Assembly (NCBI GenBank): GCA_902784025.1
Contig: CACZTF010000132.1
Span: 1 to 8,048 of the forward strand
Reading direction: 5' to 3'
DNA length: 8,048 nucleotides
Source: an uncultured Lachnospiraceae bacterium
Lineage (GTDB): Bacteria > Bacillota > Clostridia > Lachnospirales > Lachnospiraceae
The translations under genes and the position numbers were made by a program. The notes below the pieces were generated by a model. That model had not been told where the DNA came from and ran no database searches. It worked only from the letters and a program-made list of their open reading frames with translations. Positions 1-6,983 of this stretch are shown here, in pieces (position 1 is the first letter of the stretch; every line of letters begins with the position of its first letter).

Positions 1-38
1 CTGATGTGGTCAGATTAGGTTTGTTTTGATCATACAAC

Positions 39-66
39 AAAAAAACTGCCTTGCGGCAGTTTTTTT
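39..66 (-). terminator. Rho-independent terminator after rpmB, probably bidirectional
   Basis: A perfect hairpin has a six-base core (ACTGCC / GGCAGT, 45-50 and 55-60) and a four-base loop. It is flanked by six A on one side and six T on the other, so the stem can extend by A-U pairs. Because the flanks are symmetrical, it should terminate transcription from either strand. It begins 11 bases past the rpmB stop codon, so it should end rpmB transcripts. It could equally end a convergent plus-strand gene lying left of the window, which cannot be seen. Confidence 0.9.
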
Positions 67-76
67 ATTATATATT

Positions 77-262
77 TTACGCTCTTTCCACTTTTCCGGA
101 GCGAAGGCAGGAAGTACATACATACATTTTCTTTGTCTGACCATTCTGCTTAACACGAACAGACTTAATATTCGGCTTCCAGACCTTATTTGATCTTCTG
201 TGAGAATGACTTACGGCAATACCGAAATGAACACTCTTATCACAAACCTCACACTTTGCCAC
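77..262 (-). CDS. rpmB: 50S ribosomal protein L28 (bL28), zinc-binding form
   Basis: A 61-residue protein of the bacterial L28 family, a component of the large ribosomal subunit. It starts VAKCEVCDKSVHFG and continues with the basic HSHRRSNKVWKPN stretch typical of L28. Two CxxC pairs (CEVC near residues 4-7 and CTSC near the C-terminus) form the zinc-ribbon (C+) version of the protein. The start is taken as GTG at 262. An AAGGAGG box at 273-279 sits ten bases upstream, and L28 proteins normally begin at this point. A longer frame from an ATG at 304 would begin only about eight bases into the predicted transcript and has no ribosome binding site. The gene is last in the co-directional series but has its own promoter and terminator, so it can act as a one-gene unit. 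Confidence 0.96.
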   Translation of the reverse strand: MAKCEVCDKSVHFGIAVSHSHRRSNKVWKPNIKSVRVKQNGQTKKMYVCTSCLRSGKVERA

Positions 263-272
263 TTCTAACGCA

Positions 273-279
273 CCTCCTT
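273..279 (-). promoter_or_regulatory. Ribosome binding site deciding the rpmB GTG start
   Basis: AAGGAGG, reading on to AAGGAGGTG, lies ten bases before GTG at 262. No comparable site precedes the upstream in-frame ATG at 304. This supports the 61-residue L28 over a 75-residue version. Confidence 0.85.
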
Positions 280-318
280 CTTTACTTATGATCGATCCGC
301 GCAAAACACGTAAATGAG

Positions 319-347
319 ATTATAACAGACCTTTAAACATTTGACAA
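319..347 (-). promoter_or_regulatory. Sigma-70/SigA-type promoter for rpmB
   Basis: On the minus strand, TTGTCA (342-347) is followed by a 17-base spacer and a perfect TATAAT (319-324). A TG one base before the -10 makes it an extended -10 promoter. The predicted transcription start is near 312, giving a leader of about 50 bases before the GTG start of rpmB. The -35 box lies nine bases beyond the stop codon of the preceding RCK gene, so rpmB can be transcribed independently of the potassium genes. Assigned by eye from consensus match and spacing. Confidence 0.8.
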
Positions 348-355
348 GTATTTTT

Positions 356-1021
356 TTAAATGCCTTTATCAAGCATTTTAAACAATCTGTCGGATGCATT
401 TCTGTCTGAGAGTATCTTCATATGATCTCCTTTACGGAACTTGTAGTCAGCCGGAGGCATGATGTTCATTTCTTCATTTAATGAATTAACGCCGATGATA
501 TTTATATCATAATTCGCATGTATATCCAGTTCCCTTATGCTTTTTCCTATCCAGCTGTTTAATATGGGAACCTCATATATGGAATAATCATCATCAAGTT
601 CTATGTAATCAAAAACATGATTCGCAGAACAACGGGCTGCAAGGTTGAACGCGACATCCCTTTCGGGATACACCACTTCATCGGCACCGTTCTTGAGCAG
701 GAACTTAGTCTGGATATCACGGCTTGAAAGACTGATCACATAATTAGCACCGTATTCCTTGACCAGATTTGTAACCTCTAAAGAATTTTGAAAATTTTCT
801 TTTATGGCAACTATCACCATATCAAAATTGTTCAGCCCAAGTGCCTGAAGCACATCAGGATTCGTACAATCACCTATCCGGGCACTTGTAACTTCCGTAA
901 AGAAATCCCTTATCTGTTCCTCATACTGGTCTATGATCATTATCTCATTATCCAGTTCCAAAAGCTTTCTGCACAGATGCTGCCCAAACTTGCGCATCCC
1001 AATTAGAAGTATAGATTTCAT
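356..1021 (-). CDS. TrkA/KtrA-family K+ uptake regulatory subunit (RCK domain protein)
   Basis: A 221-residue cytosolic RCK protein of the KtrA/TrkA type. In this family such proteins form rings under the membrane channel subunit and gate K+ flux in response to bound nucleotides. Residues 1 to about 135 are the RCK-N Rossmann domain: MKSILLIG at the first strand, an acidic residue at the end of strand 2 (D31 in IIDQ) for the ribose, IGDCTNPDVL at 49-58 and NGADEVVYPERDVA at 111-124. Residues from about 138 form the RCK-C ligand domain, with the PILNSWIGKSIREL motif. The length matches KtrA (about 220), not the double-unit E. coli TrkA. The glycine-rich loop reads GMRKFG, so the middle glycine of GxGxxG is Arg10. 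GGAGG at 1029-1033, seven bases upstream, supports the ATG. The channel gene lies 40 bases upstream, so the two are probably cotranscribed. No terminator is visible after the stop. Confidence 0.92.
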   Translation of the reverse strand: MKSILLIGMRKFGQHLCRKLLELDNEIMIIDQYEEQIRDFFTEVTSARIGDCTNPDVLQALGLNNFDMVIVAIKENFQNSLEVTNLVKEYGANYVISLSSRDIQTKFLLKNGADEVVYPERDVAFNLAARCSANHVFDYIELDDDYSIYEVPILNSWIGKSIRELDIHANYDINIIGVNSLNEEMNIMPPADYKFRKGDHMKILSDRNASDRLFKMLDKGI

Positions 1022-1061
1022 AACTCATCCTCCGCGTATCTGTATCACCCGAATACCGGTA

Positions 1062-2408
1062 TCATCCAACGTTTATCTTTTCTTCCGGATAATTAATATA
1101 GGCCTGGCGCCTGTTTCCTCTGAAGGAAACCGCAAATGTAACAGTTCCCACTCGCCCTGCAAACATCAGCAGCATCAAAACTATCCTTGACACCGGAAGC
1201 AACGCCCTCGTCAATCCGGCTGACAGACCTACCGTACCCATAGCGGAAAAAACCTCAAGCAGCAGATCATCCATGGGAAGCGCCTGACAAGCGGAAATGA
1301 TAAGCAGAGCCGATATGATGAGTGTGATGTTCAGACCAAACACCATGGAAGCCATCTTTATATTCTCATCTCCAATACGGCGTTTTAATATGTGAACACC
1401 GGGGGATCTTGTCAGGTTTGACAATATATATGCCCCCATTACGATCACCGTGGTGGTTTTTATGCCGCCTGCCGTAGAACCTGAATTCCCGCCGATAAAC
1501 ATAAGCAGACAGGTAAGCAGTTTCCCGGCTTGTGTCATACCTCCCAGGTCTGTAGTGTTAAAGCCTGCTGTCCTGGGCGTGACCGCTGCAAACATAGCTG
1601 ACATGAAGCTTTGTCCCGGCGACATACCGGCAAAGAGATTATCACGTTCAAAAATAAGGAACAAAATGGTACCAATGGCAGTAAGTACTACAGTCATTAT
1701 CAGTACCACCTTGGAATGAAGAGAATAACGCTTTATCCTGAACCTGTTATTAACTATATCATCCCAAACCACGAACCCCAGTCCTCCCACGAGAATGAGA
1801 CCCATGATCGTAAAATTAATAAGGGGATCATCATAGACCCTGGTCAAAGAAGAATATTGTTCAAAACGCCCCATAAGATCAAAACCTGCATTACAAAAAG
1901 CAGAGATCGAATGGAATACTCCGTACCAGATCCCGCGCCCAACTCCGAACATAGGTATAAAGCGTATAGACAGCAATGCAGCGCCTATCCCCTCTATGAT
2001 AAATGTCCTTTTGAATATACGCTGAAGTGACTTAACTATACCCCCCAGCTGGAAGGCATATGTACTTTCCTGGATCATGTTACGCATGTTCAGACCTATA
2101 CGCTGTCCGAAAATCCTGTATACCAAGGCTGAAATGGTTATAACTCCAAGACCGCCCACCTGTATCATACACAGTATAACGATCTGTCCGAACATGGTCC
2201 AATGTGTAAACGTATCCTCTACCACAAGACCCGTAACACAGCCTGCACTGACAGCAGTAAACAATGCATCCATAAAATGCGTAACCTGACCGCTCTTACT
2301 GGCAACCGGAAGCATAAGAAGAAGAGCGCCGGACATAATAACTATTATAAAGCCCACTGCCATTATCTGTGCGTGGGACATGCCTCTTTTTTTTCTGCTG
2401 GCCGGCAT
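1062..2408 (-). CDS. TrkH/KtrB-family K+ channel (translocating) subunit
   Basis: An integral membrane K+ translocation subunit of the Trk/Ktr/HKT superfamily, built from four membrane-pore-membrane repeats. All four filter regions can be read (448-residue numbering): SAGCVTGL near 54-61, AFCNAGFD near 170-177, PRTAGFN near 278-284 and GTVGLSAG near 391-398, each keeping the key glycine. The glycine-rich intramembrane gate loop (GGNSGSTAGGIKTTT, about 306-320) is present in the third repeat. Length is normal for KtrB. A basic N-terminus (ASRKKRG) precedes the first membrane helix. The start is set at ATG 2408, because GGAGG at 2418-2422 lies nine bases before it but directly touches the ATG at 2417, which would give 451 residues. 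With the downstream RCK gene it should form a Ktr-type uptake system. Filter 1 has glycine where I expect threonine (SATCVTGL in relatives, from memory), a minor difference. K+ versus Na+ preference cannot be read here. Confidence 0.94.
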   Translation of the reverse strand: MPASRKKRGMSHAQIMAVGFIIVIMSGALLLMLPVASKSGQVTHFMDALFTAVSAGCVTGLVVEDTFTHWTMFGQIVILCMIQVGGLGVITISALVYRIFGQRIGLNMRNMIQESTYAFQLGGIVKSLQRIFKRTFIIEGIGAALLSIRFIPMFGVGRGIWYGVFHSISAFCNAGFDLMGRFEQYSSLTRVYDDPLINFTIMGLILVGGLGFVVWDDIVNNRFRIKRYSLHSKVVLIMTVVLTAIGTILFLIFERDNLFAGMSPGQSFMSAMFAAVTPRTAGFNTTDLGGMTQAGKLLTCLLMFIGGNSGSTAGGIKTTTVIVMGAYILSNLTRSPGVHILKRRIGDENIKMASMVFGLNITLIISALLIISACQALPMDDLLLEVFSAMGTVGLSAGLTRALLPVSRIVLMLLMFAGRVGTVTFAVSFRGNRRQAYINYPEEKINVG

Positions 2409-2543
2409 ATAACCCATCCTCCAAAATCTGCCACTATCTGCGATCTGCCGGATCTTTTCATTACAGTTCCGGACACAAGATAAAATATAATACTTTTATC
2501 AGCCGTACCACATTTTAATACTATATCTGATCCTTAAAAAAGA
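2409..2543 (-). other. Spacer between the HAD gene and the K+ channel gene; possible weak promoter
   Basis: A 135-base AT-rich spacer, the longest within the series, and a natural place for a promoter serving the potassium genes. On the minus strand there are several -10-like hexamers: TAAAAT and TATTAT (each one mismatch from TATAAT). None has a good TTGACA-like partner at 16-18 bases; the best is TTTTTA 17 bases before TAAAAT. Just before the ribosome binding site, GCAGAT occurs three times (2426-2431, 2436-2441, 2443-2448 as ATCTGC on the plus strand). A hairpin at the HAD stop codon lacks a U-tract, so it does not look like a terminator. Confidence 0.3.
2418..2422 (-). promoter_or_regulatory. 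Ribosome binding site deciding the K+ channel gene start
   Basis: GGAGG abuts the ATG at 2417 with no spacer but lies nine bases from the in-frame ATG at 2408. The second ATG is therefore the likely start, shortening the protein by three residues. Confidence 0.75.
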
Positions 2544-3383
2544 TCACCATACGGCACTGATAATATCTCTGGGATCATCCACTACGGGCACATGCCCCGA
2601 GACCTTAAGTCTTTCATTGTCCCTGAAGCCCCAGCTTACCAGAATGCAGCCTGTACCCGAAGAAGCTGCAAACTCCAGATCCACCTCACTGTCACCGACA
2701 TACATGACCTTTTCAGGCTCCAGCTCCAGTTCTGATAACACTATATCCATCATAGCCGGATCCGGTTTTCTTTTAACGTCATCCGTACGTCCCAGTGTGA
2801 TATCCACCAGTCCGGGGAAAAAGTCGTTAACAAGCATCTTAGCCATGTCATCATTTTTGTTGGTTATCACAGCAGTATTATAATCCGCAGCCTTAAGCTT
2901 TTCAAGCAATGGTCTCATGCCTTCATAAGCATAAGTCTTGTTCATGATATTGTCTTTGTAAAAAACACCGAATTCATCATAGCTTTTATTGAACTGCTCT
3001 TCAGATATATCATCAGGAAGAAATGTATGTAAAAGATTGATCACCCCATCTCCAAGCACAGGTATAACCTGTGATTCCGTAACGGGAGGACGTCCGTTTT
3101 TTTCGAGAACATGATTTACCGCATTTGTAAGATCTCCTGCAGTATTAAGAAGGGTTCCGTCAAGATCGAAAAAAACCGCTTCATACTTTCTGCGGAATGT
3201 TTTAAGATCATCATCCTCACGAACGACTTCTTTGGAAAAAGGGCAGGACGCATCTGTACAACCGGCGCATCCGCCTTCTTGTTTTGAACAACGTCCGCCC
3301 ACCTTTCTGTTACCGCTTCGCGTCCACATAAATGCAGCAAAAACTGCTCCCAGAATAATGATCGTTACTATGATGGTTCCCAT
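2544..3383 (-). CDS. HAD phosphatase (phosphoglycolate-phosphatase-like) fused to an N-terminal membrane and Cys-rich segment
   Basis: A 279-residue protein in two parts. Residues about 66-279 are a HAD hydrolase resembling Gph: motif I FFDLDGT (nucleophile D73, acid/base D75), motif II at T174 in VITNK, motif III lysine K206 in KRKPDP, motif IV GDSEVD (D231, D235). A helical cap lies between motifs I and II. The family typically hydrolyses small phosphate esters such as 2-phosphoglycolate; the substrate here is inferred. Residues 1-20 form one membrane helix (MGTIIVTIIILGAVFAAFMW), followed by a basic stretch and four cysteines (C32, C39, C42, C47), resembling a FeoB-associated Cys-rich membrane protein. 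No in-frame ATG, GTG or TTG lies between the GTG at codon 28 and motif I, so the phosphatase cannot start without the cysteines. This points to a true fusion anchored with the enzyme in the cytosol. GGAGG lies four bases before the ATG; gpmI ends 33 bases upstream. Confidence 0.88.
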   Translation of the reverse strand: MGTIIVTIIILGAVFAAFMWTRSGNRKVGGRCSKQEGGCAGCTDASCPFSKEVVREDDDLKTFRRKYEAVFFDLDGTLLNTAGDLTNAVNHVLEKNGRPPVTESQVIPVLGDGVINLLHTFLPDDISEEQFNKSYDEFGVFYKDNIMNKTYAYEGMRPLLEKLKAADYNTAVITNKNDDMAKMLVNDFFPGLVDITLGRTDDVKRKPDPAMMDIVLSELELEPEKVMYVGDSEVDLEFAASSGTGCILVSWGFRDNERLKVSGHVPVVDDPRDIISAVW

Positions 3384-3416
3384 AGTTCCTCCGATATCAG
3401 GATATTTTCTTTATCT

Positions 3417-4964
3417 TCAGCTATTCTTTACCAACAGCGACTTTCCGGTCATTTCCTCAGGCTGTTCCAGTCCCATTATCTCCATGAGAGTAGGTACTAT
3501 GTCACATAATCCTCCCTTTCTGTCAGCAAGGGTAAATTCTTTATCGTAATTTACCAATACAAACGGAACGGGATTTGTGGTATGGGCAGTCATGGGCTCA
3601 CCGTTCTTTTCGTTTATCATACACTCCGAGTTCCCGTGATCTGCACATATAAACCATGACACGTCGTTTTTTCTGACTTCTTCGTATATTCTTCCAAGGC
3701 AGATATCTATTTTTTCTATCGCTGACTTTGCCGCCTCAAAGACTCCTGTATGCCCCACCATATCCGGATTGGCAAAATTTACGATGATAGCATCATATTT
3801 CCTGCTTTTCAGAGCATCTACCAGCTTATCACAAACTGTATCGGCACTCATTTCCGGCTGAAGATCGTATGTAGCAACCTTAGGCGAGGGCACCAGTATC
3901 CTGTCCTCCCCTACGTTAGGCTCCTCCACACCTCCGTTGAAGAAAAATGTTACATGTGCATATTTTTCAGTTTCCGCAAGTCTGAGCTGTTTAAGACCGT
4001 GCTTTGACAATACCTCTCCGAATGTATTCGTAAGAGCTTCTTTTTTAAATGCGACTAATTTGTTCGGAATAAGCGGATCATAATCAGTCATGCACACAAA
4101 GGTTATCTTTTCACGGGCGCCGCGGTCAAATCCGTCAAAATCGTCGACACAAAAAACCCTTGTAAGCTCTCTTGCTCTGTCCGGTCTGAAATTATTGAAC
4201 ACTAAAGAATCGCCTTCCTTAACGAGGGCAAGAGGACTTTCTCCTTCAAAAATGACCGTAGGCAGTATAAACTCATCCGTCACCCCTGCCTCATAGGAAG
4301 CTTTTATGACCTCCAGGGGATCTTTCCCCCGCTCTCCCTCACCGCAGACCATAGCACGATAAGCTTTTTCCACTCGTTCCCATCTGTTATCACGATCCAT
4401 GGAATAGTACCGTCCCATAATACTTGCAACACGGCCAACCCCTATAGCCTCCATCTCACGGATCAACTCACTGACGTAACGGTCTGCGGACTCTGGATCA
4501 GTATCCCGTCCGTCTGCAAACACATGAACAAAAACCTTTTCAAGGCCCTGTTGTTTCGCAAGTCTGAGAATGGCATAAAGCTGCTTATTATAGCTATGAA
4601 CACCCCCGTCAGAAACAAGCCCGCATATATGGAACGAAGAATCGTTTTTTCTGCAGTTATCGACCGCTGCAAGCAAAGCCTCATTTTCAAAGAAGCTTCC
4701 GTCTTTAATGGAATTTGATATTCTCGTAAGATCCTGATAAACTATCCGGCCTGCTCCGATATTCAAGTGTCCTACTTCGGAATTTCCCATCTGACCCTCA
4801 GGGAGTCCCACGGCCTCGCCGCTTGCATAACCGTAAACAAAAGAAAAATCCTTGCGTAACATATCAAAATTCGGCTTATGTGCGGCCTCTATAGCATTCC
4901 CGGGTCCGGGAGGTGCCATACCGAAGCCGTCCAGTATTGTAAGTAATACCGGTCTTTTTATCAT
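3417..4964 (-). CDS. gpmI: 2,3-bisphosphoglycerate-independent phosphoglycerate mutase
   Basis: A cytosolic enzyme interconverting 3- and 2-phosphoglycerate (EC 5.4.2.12) with two Mn2+ ions, from the alkaline phosphatase superfamily. In the 515-residue protein the metal and catalytic residues are all in place: D12 (ILDGFG), the phosphoserine nucleophile S62 (QMGNSEVGH), D401 and H405 (NPDMVGHTG), D442 and H443 (ADHGNSE) and H461 (TAHTTNPVP). Substrate residues H123 (GGVHS), R153-D154 (DGRDTDP), R185 and R191 (MGRYYSMDRDNRW), R260 and R263 (NFRPDRAREL) and K334 are also present. Length is normal for the family. The start is ATG at 4964, with AAGGAG six bases upstream. A longer frame from TTG at 4985 would place that site inside the gene and add seven atypical residues. 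It follows tpiA by 35 bases in the glycolytic series. Confidence 0.97.
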   Translation of the reverse strand: MIKRPVLLTILDGFGMAPPGPGNAIEAAHKPNFDMLRKDFSFVYGYASGEAVGLPEGQMGNSEVGHLNIGAGRIVYQDLTRISNSIKDGSFFENEALLAAVDNCRKNDSSFHICGLVSDGGVHSYNKQLYAILRLAKQQGLEKVFVHVFADGRDTDPESADRYVSELIREMEAIGVGRVASIMGRYYSMDRDNRWERVEKAYRAMVCGEGERGKDPLEVIKASYEAGVTDEFILPTVIFEGESPLALVKEGDSLVFNNFRPDRARELTRVFCVDDFDGFDRGAREKITFVCMTDYDPLIPNKLVAFKKEALTNTFGEVLSKHGLKQLRLAETEKYAHVTFFFNGGVEEPNVGEDRILVPSPKVATYDLQPEMSADTVCDKLVDALKSRKYDAIIVNFANPDMVGHTGVFEAAKSAIEKIDICLGRIYEEVRKNDVSWFICADHGNSECMINEKNGEPMTAHTTNPVPFVLVNYDKEFTLADRKGGLCDIVPTLMEIMGLEQPEEMTGKSLLVKNS

Positions 4965-4970
4965 ACCTCT

Positions 4971-4976
4971 CTCCTT
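4971..4976 (-). promoter_or_regulatory. Ribosome binding site deciding the gpmI start
   Basis: AAGGAG lies six bases before ATG at 4964. This rules out the TTG at 4985 as start, because the site would then be coding sequence. Confidence 0.85.
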
Positions 4977-4999
4977 TTTAAGCAATGCACATACATCTA

Positions 5000-5743
5000 T
5001 CAGACTTTTACTATATCGGCAAACTCGTCTTTCAGGGAGGCACTTCCTATCAGTCCTCCGTCTATATTTTCGCAGGAAACCAGTTCTGCTGCATTTCCCG
5101 CATTCATGCTGCCTCCATAGAGAACAGACATGTTTTCGGAAACAGTCTCACCGTACAATTCCTTTATCGTATTTCTAACAGAACCGCATATCTCTTCAGC
5201 CTGATCGCTCGTCGCTGTTTTTCCCGTACCTATCGCCCAGATCGGCTCATAAGCAACTATGCACTTACCGGCATCTTCCGCTGACAGCCCTTCAAACGCC
5301 TTTCTGATCTGTCCTTCGATAAACTCTGTTGTTTTTCCGCTTTCCCTTATCTCAAGAGATTCTCCACAGCAAAGAACAGGCGTAAGACCTTTTTCAACAG
5401 CTCTTTTAAGCTTCAGATTTATCAAACGGTCATCCTCTCCAAAGATATCCCTTCTTTCAGAGTGACCGATGATGACAGCCTTTACACCTGAATCAATAAG
5501 CATATCAGCGGATACCTCTCCGGTAAATGCCCCCTTTTCCTCATAGTAGAAATTCTGGGCTCCCACTATTACGTCTGTTTCTTTTAAGATACTTACAGCT
5601 TCAGGAATACTGATCAAGGGAGGAAAAACATAAACATCGGACTCCGCTGAGCATATCCTGTCTTTGACAGACTCTAAAAACTGTCTTGTCTCAGACGGGG
5701 TTTTATTCATTTTCCAGTTGCCTGCAATAACTCTTTTTCTCAT
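5000..5743 (-). CDS. tpiA: Triosephosphate isomerase
   Basis: A cytosolic TIM-barrel enzyme interconverting dihydroxyacetone phosphate and glyceraldehyde 3-phosphate (EC 5.3.1.1). In the 247-residue protein the active site is complete: N9 and K11 (AGNWKMN), the electrophile H94 (IIGHSERR), the catalytic base E166 (AYEPIWAIGTG), the mobile loop 6 immediately after it, and the phosphate-binding YGGS (209-212) and DGGLIGSASL (228-237). Length is typical of bacterial TIM. The start is ATG at 5743, with AAAGGAG five bases upstream. A GTG two codons earlier (5749) overlaps that site and is rejected. pgk lies 46 bases upstream and gpmI 35 bases downstream, with no terminator or promoter seen in either gap, so cotranscription is expected. 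Confidence 0.98.
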   Translation of the reverse strand: MRKRVIAGNWKMNKTPSETRQFLESVKDRICSAESDVYVFPPLISIPEAVSILKETDVIVGAQNFYYEEKGAFTGEVSADMLIDSGVKAVIIGHSERRDIFGEDDRLINLKLKRAVEKGLTPVLCCGESLEIRESGKTTEFIEGQIRKAFEGLSAEDAGKCIVAYEPIWAIGTGKTATSDQAEEICGSVRNTIKELYGETVSENMSVLYGGSMNAGNAAELVSCENIDGGLIGSASLKDEFADIVKV

Positions 5744-5748
5744 GGTCA

Positions 5749-5755
5749 CTCCTTT
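5749..5755 (-). promoter_or_regulatory. Ribosome binding site deciding the tpiA start
   Basis: AAAGGAG ends five bases before ATG at 5743. The alternative GTG (5747-5749) shares a base with the site, so it cannot be the start served by it. Confidence 0.85.
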
Positions 5756-5789
5756 CGGGCAAGGTGCCTGTTGTCCCTGTTATATGTCA

Positions 5790-6983
5790 TTATTTATCAT
5801 TGGCAGCTTCTATGGCCGGAAGCGGTTTTCCTTCCATCATCACTAGAGATGCACCGCCGCCTGTAGATACATGAGTATACTCCTTGGTTAGTCCGAACTG
5901 GTTCACTGCAGCTGCAGAATCACCACCGCCTATTATGGTAACAGCATCCTTGGAATCTGCCATTTTCTGTGCAACGAGCCTTGTTCCCTCAGCAAACTTA
6001 GGGAATTCGAATACTCCCATGGGACCGTTCCATACTATGGTCTTTGCGCCGTTAAGAGCCTCGCAATAAAGCTTTGCTGTTTCAGGTCCTATATCAAGTC
6101 CCATCTGATCATCAGGTATTTCGTATGCATCTGCCACTTCCGCTTCAGCATTTTTGTCAAACTCTTTTGCTGCAAGTATATCAACCGGCAGTAAAAGCTT
6201 TGTTCCGCATTTCTTTGCTTTTTCTACCATTTTTTCAGCATAATCAAGATAATCATCCTCAACAAGGGATTTTCCAACCTTGCCGCCCAAAGCTTTTATA
6301 AACGTAAATGTCATACCACCGCCTATGATAAGAGTATCAACCTTATCAAGCAGATTATCTATAACACCTATCTTGGAAGATACCTTTGATCCGCCAAGAA
6401 TGGAAACAAAGGGTCTGTCGGGATCATTGATAACGTTGCAAAGGAAATTTACCTCCCGTTCCATGAGATAGCCGATCGCGCACACATCTACATACTTGGT
6501 CACACCGTAAGTAGAACAATGAGCACGGTGCGCTGTACCGAAGGCATCATTTACATACACCTCACAAAGATCCGCAAGTTCTTTTGAGAACTTTTCATCA
6601 TTTTTTTTCTCCTCTTCCCTGAATCTGGTATTCTGAAGAAGGATCACTTCACCGTTTTTCATCTTAAAAATACGGTTCTTTGTAAAATCACTTGCTACAT
6701 AATCATCGTCAGCAAAAATAACTTCCTGATCAAGGAGTTCTCCCAGCCTCTTTGCAACAGGCTCCAGTGACAGACTTTTATCCACACCTTTCGGCTTTCC
6801 GAAATGAGAACAAAGAATAACTTTTCCTCCGTTATTGATGAGTTTTTTGATAGTAGGAAGCGAGTCGACCAAACGCTTGTCATCCGTGATCTTTCCATCC
6901 TCCATAGGAACATTAAAATCACATCTGCAAAGCACTCTCAGACCGCAAACATCTATATCATCTACCGTTTTCTTACGTAACAT
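5790..6983 (-). CDS. pgk: Phosphoglycerate kinase
   Basis: A cytosolic kinase making ATP from 1,3-bisphosphoglycerate and ADP (EC 2.7.2.3). At 397 residues it is full length with two domains. N-domain substrate residues: RCDFNVP (20-26, D22 and N24), HFGKPKG (60-66), R120 in NTRF, and GTAHRAH (149-155). C-domain nucleotide residues: GGSKVSSK (197-204), the GPETAKLY region (299-306), WNGPMGVFE (318-326), GGGDSA (352-357) and STGGGASL (373-380). The C-terminus reads SLVMMEGKPLPAIEA, where many homologues have SLEFLEGK..LPG, a conservative variation. AGGAGGT at 6991-6997, seven bases upstream, supports ATG 6983. A hairpin lies in the leader between gap and this gene. It is followed by tpiA in the usual gap-pgk-tpi-gpm order. 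Confidence 0.98.
   Translation of the reverse strand: MLRKKTVDDIDVCGLRVLCRCDFNVPMEDGKITDDKRLVDSLPTIKKLINNGGKVILCSHFGKPKGVDKSLSLEPVAKRLGELLDQEVIFADDDYVASDFTKNRIFKMKNGEVILLQNTRFREEEKKNDEKFSKELADLCEVYVNDAFGTAHRAHCSTYGVTKYVDVCAIGYLMEREVNFLCNVINDPDRPFVSILGGSKVSSKIGVIDNLLDKVDTLIIGGGMTFTFIKALGGKVGKSLVEDDYLDYAEKMVEKAKKCGTKLLLPVDILAAKEFDKNAEAEVADAYEIPDDQMGLDIGPETAKLYCEALNGAKTIVWNGPMGVFEFPKFAEGTRLVAQKMADSKDAVTIIGGGDSAAAVNQFGLTKEYTHVSTGGGASLVMMEGKPLPAIEAANDK

Noticed and set aside
1..38. Possible end of another gene or a palindrome around TGATCA at the left edge
   Set aside because: Too short to identify a gene, and the palindrome does not extend beyond six bases.
263..304. 14-residue N-terminal extension of L28 from ATG 304
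   Set aside because: That ATG would be about eight bases from the predicted transcription start and lacks a ribosome binding site; the GTG at 262 has AAGGAGG and fits the family length.
788..2483. Plus-strand open frames opposite the RCK and K+ channel genes (also throughout the rest of the window)
   Set aside because: They lie antisense to well-supported conserved genes, look like no known family, and lack ribosome binding sites worth noting.
2521..2550. Hairpin over the HAD stop codon (TGATC / GATCA arms with a T-run in the loop) as a terminator
   Set aside because: The T-run lies within the loop and stem rather than after it, the stem is AT-rich with a G-U pair, and no U-tract follows.
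3116..3340. 74-residue minus-strand frame overlapping the HAD gene
   Set aside because: It is a shifted-frame shadow of the HAD coding sequence, whose own frame is intact with all catalytic motifs.
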